Shown one piece after another: positions 60,164-64,000 of a stretch of DNA of 64,000 nt. The stretch's first letter is position 1, and every line of letters begins with the position of its first letter. Source of the DNA: Brachybacterium sp. P6-10-X1. GTDB lineage: Bacteria; Actinomycetota; Actinomycetes; Actinomycetales; Dermabacteraceae. The position numbers and the translations under genes were made by a program. The notes below the pieces were generated by a model that did not search any database, was not told the origin of the DNA, and saw only the letters and a list, made by a program, of their open reading frames with translations. The stretch covers positions 124,001 through 188,000 of the forward strand of contig NZ_CP017297.1 of NCBI RefSeq assembly GCF_001969445.1. Reading direction: 5' to 3'.

Positions 60164-61249
60164 TCAGCCGCCCAGGCGCTGGCCGTTCTTCACGTCGAAG
60201 AGGTGCACGTGGCCCTCCGCGGGACGGAAGTAGACCGTCTCGCCCTTGGCCGGGGGACGGCGCGCGTCGACTCGCGCGATGAACGGCTTGTCCGTCTCAT
60301 CGGCCCCGGCGCGGCGACCGTAGACGAAGGCGTCGGCGCCGAGCTCCTCGACGAGGTCGATCTCCACCGCGATGCCCTGCTCGTCGCCGACGAGCTCGAG
60401 ATCCTCGGGTCGCACACCGACCGTGACCGAGCTCTGGTCGGTGTCGGAGAGCGTGGCGCGGTCCACGGGCACCACGGCTCCGCCGAACTCGACGCCCTGG
60501 TCGGTGAGCTTGGAGTCGAACAGGTTCATCGCCGGGGAGCCGATGAATCCGGCCACGAACACGTTCTGCGGGTGGTCGTACATGCGGCGCGGGGTGTCGA
60601 TCTGCTGGAGCACTCCGCGATCGAGCACTGCGACGCGGTCACCCATCGTCATGGCCTCCGTCTGGTCGTGGGTCACGTAGACGGTGGTGACGCCGAGGCG
60701 GCGCTGCAGGGAGGCGATCTGGGTACGGGTGGCCACACGCAGCTTGGCGTCGAGGTTCGACAGCGGCTCGTCCATGAGGAACACCTGGGGCGAGCGGACG
60801 ATCGCACGACCCATGGCGACACGCTGGCGCTGACCGCCGGAGAGCGCCTTCGGCTTGCGGTCGAGGTACTCGGTCAGGTCCAGGATCTCCGCGGCGTCCT
60901 CGACGCGCTTGCGGATCTCGGCCTTCGGGTTGCCGGCGATCTTCAGGGCGAAGCCCATGTTGTCGGCCACCGTCATGTGAGGGTACAGCGCGTAGTTCTG
61001 GAACACCATCGCGATGTCACGGTCCTTCGGCGGGACGTCGGTGACGTCACGATCGCCGATGAGGATGCGGCCGGCGTCGATCTCCTCGAGGCCGGCGAGC
61101 ATGCGCAGGGACGTCGACTTTCCGCAGCCGGAGGGGCCGACGAGGACGAGGAACTCGCTGTCGCCGATCTCGATGTTGAGGTTGTCGACGGCCGGGCGCT
61201 CCTGGCCCGGGTAGACGCGCGAGGCGTTGTCGAACGTGACAGTTGCCAT
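60164..61249 (-). CDS. Sugar ABC transporter ATP-binding protein (MsmK/MsiK/UgpC type)
   Basis: 361 residues. Walker A GPSGCGKST, Q-loop VFQNYALYPHM, signature LSGGQRQRVAMGRA, Walker B VFLMDEPLSNLDA, H-loop VTHDQTE. The C-terminal regulatory TOBE/MOP region (about 240-361) is that of carbohydrate ATPases. No permease or binding-protein gene is adjacent, while two importers elsewhere in this window lack an ATPase. In Streptomyces, MsiK is one ATPase serving several sugar systems; the same role fits. The ATG at 61247-61249 has AAGGAG upstream. Confidence 0.95.
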   Translation of the reverse strand: MATVTFDNASRVYPGQERPAVDNLNIEIGDSEFLVLVGPSGCGKSTSLRMLAGLEEIDAGRILIGDRDVTDVPPKDRDIAMVFQNYALYPHMTVADNMGFALKIAGNPKAEIRKRVEDAAEILDLTEYLDRKPKALSGGQRQRVAMGRAIVRSPQVFLMDEPLSNLDAKLRVATRTQIASLQRRLGVTTVYVTHDQTEAMTMGDRVAVLDRGVLQQIDTPRRMYDHPQNVFVAGFIGSPAMNLFDSKLTDQGVEFGGAVVPVDRATLSDTDQSSVTVGVRPEDLELVGDEQGIAVEIDLVEELGADAFVYGRRAGADETDKPFIARVDARRPPAKGETVYFRPAEGHVHLFDVKNGQRLGG

Positions 61250-61482
61250 GGTGGAACTCCTTCACCGGCAGGTACGTGCCGGACGGTCCGTTGTGAAGTG
61301 ATGATCACCGGTCTCGGTCGCTCTCGCGAAGAGGTGTGCTCCCTTGCACCGGCGAGAGGAAGTGTATCCCACGTCTCACCGTGATGGGGAGCGCTGTCCG
61401 AGGCACGGGCCGGAGCGGCCGACGGGGCGGACCGATCCGCTGCGGCCGGCGGGAGGGTGCGCCTGCCGGGTGCTGCCTGCGG

Positions 61483-61488
61483 GATACT
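61483..61488 (+). promoter_or_regulatory. -10 element of leaderless promoter for def
   Basis: GATACT ends six nucleotides before the GTG at 61495; GGAGGG between them could also act as ribosome site if transcription began earlier. Confidence 0.35.
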
Positions 61489-61494
61489 GGAGGG

Positions 61495-62178
61495 GTGGAC
61501 ACCCCAGAGCTGACCCGGAAGATCCTCGACCGCCGCGAGAGGCCGTCCGATCCGCTGCGGATCGTGCAGGCCGGCCATCCCGCGCTGCGCCGCCGCGCCG
61601 TCACCGCCCGCGCGAAACTCGAGCCCGCCCTGCTGCTCGAGCTGGTCGAGGCGATGACGATCACGATGCGGGACGCTCCGGGGGTGGGCCTCGCCGCGCC
61701 GCAGATCGGACTGCCCCTGTCGTTGTACGTCGTCGAGGACCGCGTCGCGGGGGAGCCGGGCGAGGACGAGGAGGGTGATCTGCTCGAGCGTCGCAGCCTT
61801 CCGCTGCGTGCCCTGCTCGATCCCCAGGTCGAGCTGCTGGGCGGCGAACGGGTCTACGCCTGGGAGGGCTGCCTGTCCGTCAGCGGATGGCAGTCGATCG
61901 TCCCCCGTGCCCGGCGGGTGCGCCTGCGGGCGAGCGAGCTGCTGCCCGACGGAACCCAGCGGGAGGTCGACGAGGAGCACGTGGGGTGGACCGCGCGGAT
62001 CTTCCAGCACGAGACCGACCACCTGGAGGGGACGCTGTGCCATGACCTGATGGTGCCGCGCTCCTTCATCGACGCCGGCTACGCGGCCCACTACACGGAC
62101 CTCTCCGAGGCCGTGCGCCGCCTCGGACTGCGCGGGGAGGTCACCGAGCTCGATCCCGGCGAGGTCATCGCCCGGTGA
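61495..62178 (+). CDS. def: Peptide deformylase
   Basis: Removes the formyl group from nascent N-terminal methionine. 227 residues. Motif I GVGLAAPQIG, motif II EGCLS with metal ligand C126, motif III HETDH with H172 and H176. An acidic insertion of about 17 residues (GEPGEDEEGDLLERRSL) lies between motifs I and II, and the N-terminus has about 30 extra residues. The GTG at 61495 is six nucleotides after GATACT. No fmt gene accompanies it here. Confidence 0.93.
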   Translation: MDTPELTRKILDRRERPSDPLRIVQAGHPALRRRAVTARAKLEPALLLELVEAMTITMRDAPGVGLAAPQIGLPLSLYVVEDRVAGEPGEDEEGDLLERRSLPLRALLDPQVELLGGERVYAWEGCLSVSGWQSIVPRARRVRLRASELLPDGTQREVDEEHVGWTARIFQHETDHLEGTLCHDLMVPRSFIDAGYAAHYTDLSEAVRRLGLRGEVTELDPGEVIAR

Positions 62179-62259
62179 GACGCGCGGCACGGGGCCCGGC
62201 GGCGCACAGGCCCACGCGATAGCTTGGGCTCGATCACGACCACGAACAGGACGGAGCCG

Positions 62260-63000
62260 ATGGTGAGCACGAGCGATCCGAACACCCCGGGAACCGAGCA
62301 GGAGGACGGCGGTGAGTTCCGCGAGCAGCTCGACGAGCGCTGGCTCGACGTCATCGACGCCGCGCTGAAGGTCCAGACGCCGCTCGCCCACGCCTACGTC
62401 GAGCGTCTGCGCGCCCAGCATCCCGAGGCGACGCAGCGCCAGCTGCTCCAGAAGGTCACCGGCCGCTTCACGCTGCTGATGACCGCCACCGGCGCCGGTA
62501 TCGGGGGCGTGGCCGCGCTGCCCGGGCTCGGCACCGCCGCGGCCCTCGGCCTGACGGTCGGCGAGGGCGTCTCCTTCGCGGAGGGCTGTGCCTTCCTCAC
62601 CCTGTCCGTCGCGGACATCTACGACGTGGACATGTCCGATGAGCACACGCGCCGCCTGGTGCTGATGGGTGTTCTCAGCGGCGATCGCGGCGCCGAGATC
62701 ATCGCCCGCGCCCTGGGCCAGCAGGGGCTGCAGTGGAATGCGGTCCTCGGCGGGGGCGGCGGATTCCTGCCCGGCCTGGTCAGCAAGCAGATCTCGCGGT
62801 ATGTGCGCCGTCGTGTGATCGCCCGCACCGGGAAGCTGTGGCTCATGCGGCTGCTGCCCTTCGGGATCGGAGCCGTGATCGGCGGGCTGGGGGCGCGGTC
62901 GGTCTCGCGCTCCGTGGTCGAGGCGATGCTGGAGATCTTCTCCCAGGCCCCCACCCTCGACGGGGAGCTCGCGGACGACCGGAGCTCCTTGGAGGGCTGA
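62260..63000 (+). CDS. Uncharacterised hydrophobic protein, possible EcsC-like fold
   Basis: 246 residues. A charged N-terminus (EFREQLDERWLDVIDAALKVQTPLAHAYVERL) is followed by Gly/Ala-rich hydrophobic segments (TGAGIGGVAALPGLGTAAALGLTVGEG, LWLMRLLPFGIGAVIGGLGARSV). The Gly-rich hydrophobic run before DIYDVDMSDEHTRRLVLMGVLSG recalls EcsC proteins, but I am unsure. The ATG at 62260 is used; GTG at 62263 is one codon later. It follows def by 81 nt on the same strand. Confidence 0.6.
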   Translation: MVSTSDPNTPGTEQEDGGEFREQLDERWLDVIDAALKVQTPLAHAYVERLRAQHPEATQRQLLQKVTGRFTLLMTATGAGIGGVAALPGLGTAAALGLTVGEGVSFAEGCAFLTLSVADIYDVDMSDEHTRRLVLMGVLSGDRGAEIIARALGQQGLQWNAVLGGGGGFLPGLVSKQISRYVRRRVIARTGKLWLMRLLPFGIGAVIGGLGARSVSRSVVEAMLEIFSQAPTLDGELADDRSSLEG

Positions 63001-63079
63001 CAGAACCTCCGGGGAGGGTCGGCTCCGGCCCGCCGGGCGGGCCCAGCCCTCCACGGGCCGGCCCGGTCCTCCCCCTGTG

Positions 63080-63137
63080 CCGAGCTCTGCGTACCTGGTG
63101 CTTCCGGCGATCTTGACAACGGGAGCGCAGAGCTCGG
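63080..63137. repeat. 12-bp inverted repeat element around a 34-bp core
   Basis: CCGAGCTCTGCG (63080-63091) and CGCAGAGCTCGG (63126-63137) are perfect inverted arms. The core contains TTGACA. The right arm runs into the repeat array at 63133-63216. Looks like an extragenic palindromic element or a terminator; a mobile MITE is less likely because no target duplication is seen. Confidence 0.5.
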
Positions 63138-63216
63138 TGCGGGTGGGGCCACGCTCGGTGCGGGTGGGACCACCGGGTGGGGCCACCGGGCGGGGCCACC
63201 GGGCGGGGCCACCGGG
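63133..63216. repeat. GC-rich tandem repeats before ppa
   Basis: Two copies of a 21-bp unit (CTCGGTGCGGGTGGG...) are followed by three 13-bp units GGGYGGGGCCACC. The following bases repeat GGTCGCCGGATGG twice near 63240-63270. No frame is coding. Confidence 0.7.
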
Positions 63217-63290
63217 CAGTCCGGCGAGACGCCGGATGGGGAGGTCAGATGGGGTCGCCGGATGGGGTCGCCGGGAGCCGGCGCGAGGGG

Positions 63291-63803
63291 TCAGGCGTCC
63301 TGCGTGAACTCGTTGGCGTGCTCGGTGCCGGCGGCGCGGCGGTAGGACTCGTTGATCTCGGCCTCGGCGTCGCTGCGGCCCTCCCAGTGGGCGCCCTCCA
63401 CGCTCTTGCCCGGCTCGAGGTCCTTGTAGACCTCGAAGAAGTGCTGGATCTCGAGGCGATGGAACTCGGAGACGTCGGTGAGCTCCTGTCGCCGCACCTG
63501 GCGGCGGTCCCCGACCGGCACCGCGATGATCTTGTCGTCGCCGCCGGCCTCGTCGCGCATGCGGAACATGCCGAGCGCCCGGCAGCGGATCAGGCATCCC
63601 GGGAACGTCGGCTCCTCGAGCAGGACCAGACAGTCCAGCGGGTCGCCGTCCTCACCGAGGGTGCCCTCGATGAATCCGTAGTCGTCCGGGTAGCGGGTGG
63701 CGGTGAACAGCATCCGGTCCAGCCTGATGCGCCCGTTGTGGTGGTCCACCTCGTACTTGTTCCGGTTCCCGCGAGGGATCTCGATGGTCACGTCGAATTC
63801 CAC
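63291..63803 (-). CDS. ppa: Inorganic pyrophosphatase (family I)
   Basis: Hydrolyses pyrophosphate and drives biosynthesis. 170 residues. Active-site elements: [43 protein letters not shown] (the catalytic Asp cluster), [10 protein letters not shown]. It starts at GTG 63801-63803. It diverges from a partial gene at the window end, matching the actinobacterial order ppa/dacB-tilS-hpt-ftsH. Confidence 0.96.
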   Translation of the reverse strand: MEFDVTIEIPRGNRNKYEVDHHNGRIRLDRMLFTATRYPDDYGFIEGTLGEDGDPLDCLVLLEEPTFPGCLIRCRALGMFRMRDEAGGDDKIIAVPVGDRRQVRRQELTDVSEFHRLEIQHFFEVYKDLEPGKSVEGAHWEGRSDAEAEINESYRRAAGTEHANEFTQDA

Positions 63804-63873
63804 GACAGCCGCTCCGTTGCTCCGGCCCTGTGGGCTCTGTTTCCAGTGGGCACTGGTTCTGACGCCGACACCT

Positions 63874-63879
63874 TATCGT
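63874..63879 (+). promoter_or_regulatory. -10 element of leaderless promoter for the last gene
   Basis: TATCGT ends six nucleotides before the ATG at 63886. Confidence 0.4.
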
Positions 63880-63885
63880 GAGGTC

Positions 63886-64000
63886 ATGGCGAGACGGACA
63901 TCCGAGCGGATCTGGCGCACCACGGCGATGGTGCTGTGCGCCGCCGTCCCCGCCAGCTTCTATCTCCTCGGAGACCTCACCGACGCCTTCCCCGGCGTGC
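63886..64000 (+). CDS. N-terminal fragment of probable D-Ala-D-Ala carboxypeptidase (dacB), cut by window edge
   Basis: 38 residues are seen: a basic start MARRTSERIWRT and a hydrophobic signal segment (TAMVLCAAVPASFYLLG). The sequence ends before any catalytic motif. The call rests on position: divergent from ppa, where Actinobacteria commonly place a PBP4-type dacB. Any exported protein could start like this. Confidence 0.4.
   Translation, partial: MARRTSERIWRTTAMVLCAAVPASFYLLGDLTDAFPGV

Overview
The window is about 72% G+C by eye. It carries tightly packed genes with GTG/ATG starts, GTGA/ATGA overlaps and many leaderless-type promoters. The gene families are typical of Actinobacteria: an MgtA-type mannosyltransferase, DUF4032, a holin-X-like protein, ROK/LacI-controlled sugar ABC systems, a HAIR-type operator before clpB, and ppa divergent from a probable dacB. 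A chromosomal segment of a Micrococcales actinobacterium, Brachybacterium/Dermabacteraceae-like, fits best; the genus is an inference. I see no rRNA, tRNA, CRISPR array, integrase or IS element, so this is mostly core chromosome.

Layout. 1-2.2 kb: a sugar-binding lipoprotein (cut by the window edge) diverges from its probable LacI repressor. 2.3-6.6 kb: trpS, a TPM-like membrane protein and cysK-cysE. 6.6-10.3 kb: sirtuin with aldo/keto reductase, arginine deiminase, GNAT. 10.5-15.2 kb: gcvT-gcvH-gcvP. 15.3-21.5 kb: MetE-like methyltransferase, a 505-bp repeat-rich gap, MgtA-like glycosyltransferase, class-I amidotransferase-like hydrolase, small membrane protein, MFS transporter, YciO-type protein. 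21.6-24.7 kb: DUF952 protein diverging from a coupled operon (GNAT, low-Mr phosphatase, amidase, S4 protein). 24.8-29.2 kb: PrsW-type protease and clpB. 29.2-33.8 kb: a WXG100-like protein and leuS with a candidate leucine attenuator. 33.8-40.1 kb: sugar ABC operon (two permeases, two duplicated binding proteins) divergent from a ROK repressor. 40.2-48.2 kb: AEC transporter, panD, DEAD-box helicase-sdaA, an odd AMP-binding-like protein with an old-yellow-enzyme, RHH regulator with VOC protein. 48.4-54.7 kb: acetyl-CoA synthetase, a two-component operon with a DUF4097 protein, a LacI-type regulator. 54.8-64 kb: holin-like protein, cysS, 17-codon mini-ORF, rlmB, YczE-like protein, DUF4032 protein, MsmK/MsiK-like ATPase, def, a hydrophobic protein, ppa and the start of probable dacB.

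How the genes work together. Serine, glycine and cysteine metabolism recurs (gcvTHP, cysE/cysK, sdaA). Two sugar importers here lack an ATPase of their own, and the stand-alone MsmK/MsiK-like ATPase at 60-61 kb is the natural shared energiser. A sirtuin and an acetyl-CoA synthetase with the conserved acetylatable lysine suggest control by reversible acetylation.

The most interesting non-coding signals are: a leuS leader with three consecutive Leu codons and a terminator; a LacI operator over a -35 box with a possible second site inside the repressor gene; a ROK-type operator bracketing a -10 box; a HAIR-like element before clpB; perfect palindromic terminators of 42 and 32 bp; and a two-layer tandem-repeat island at 16.6-17.0 kb.
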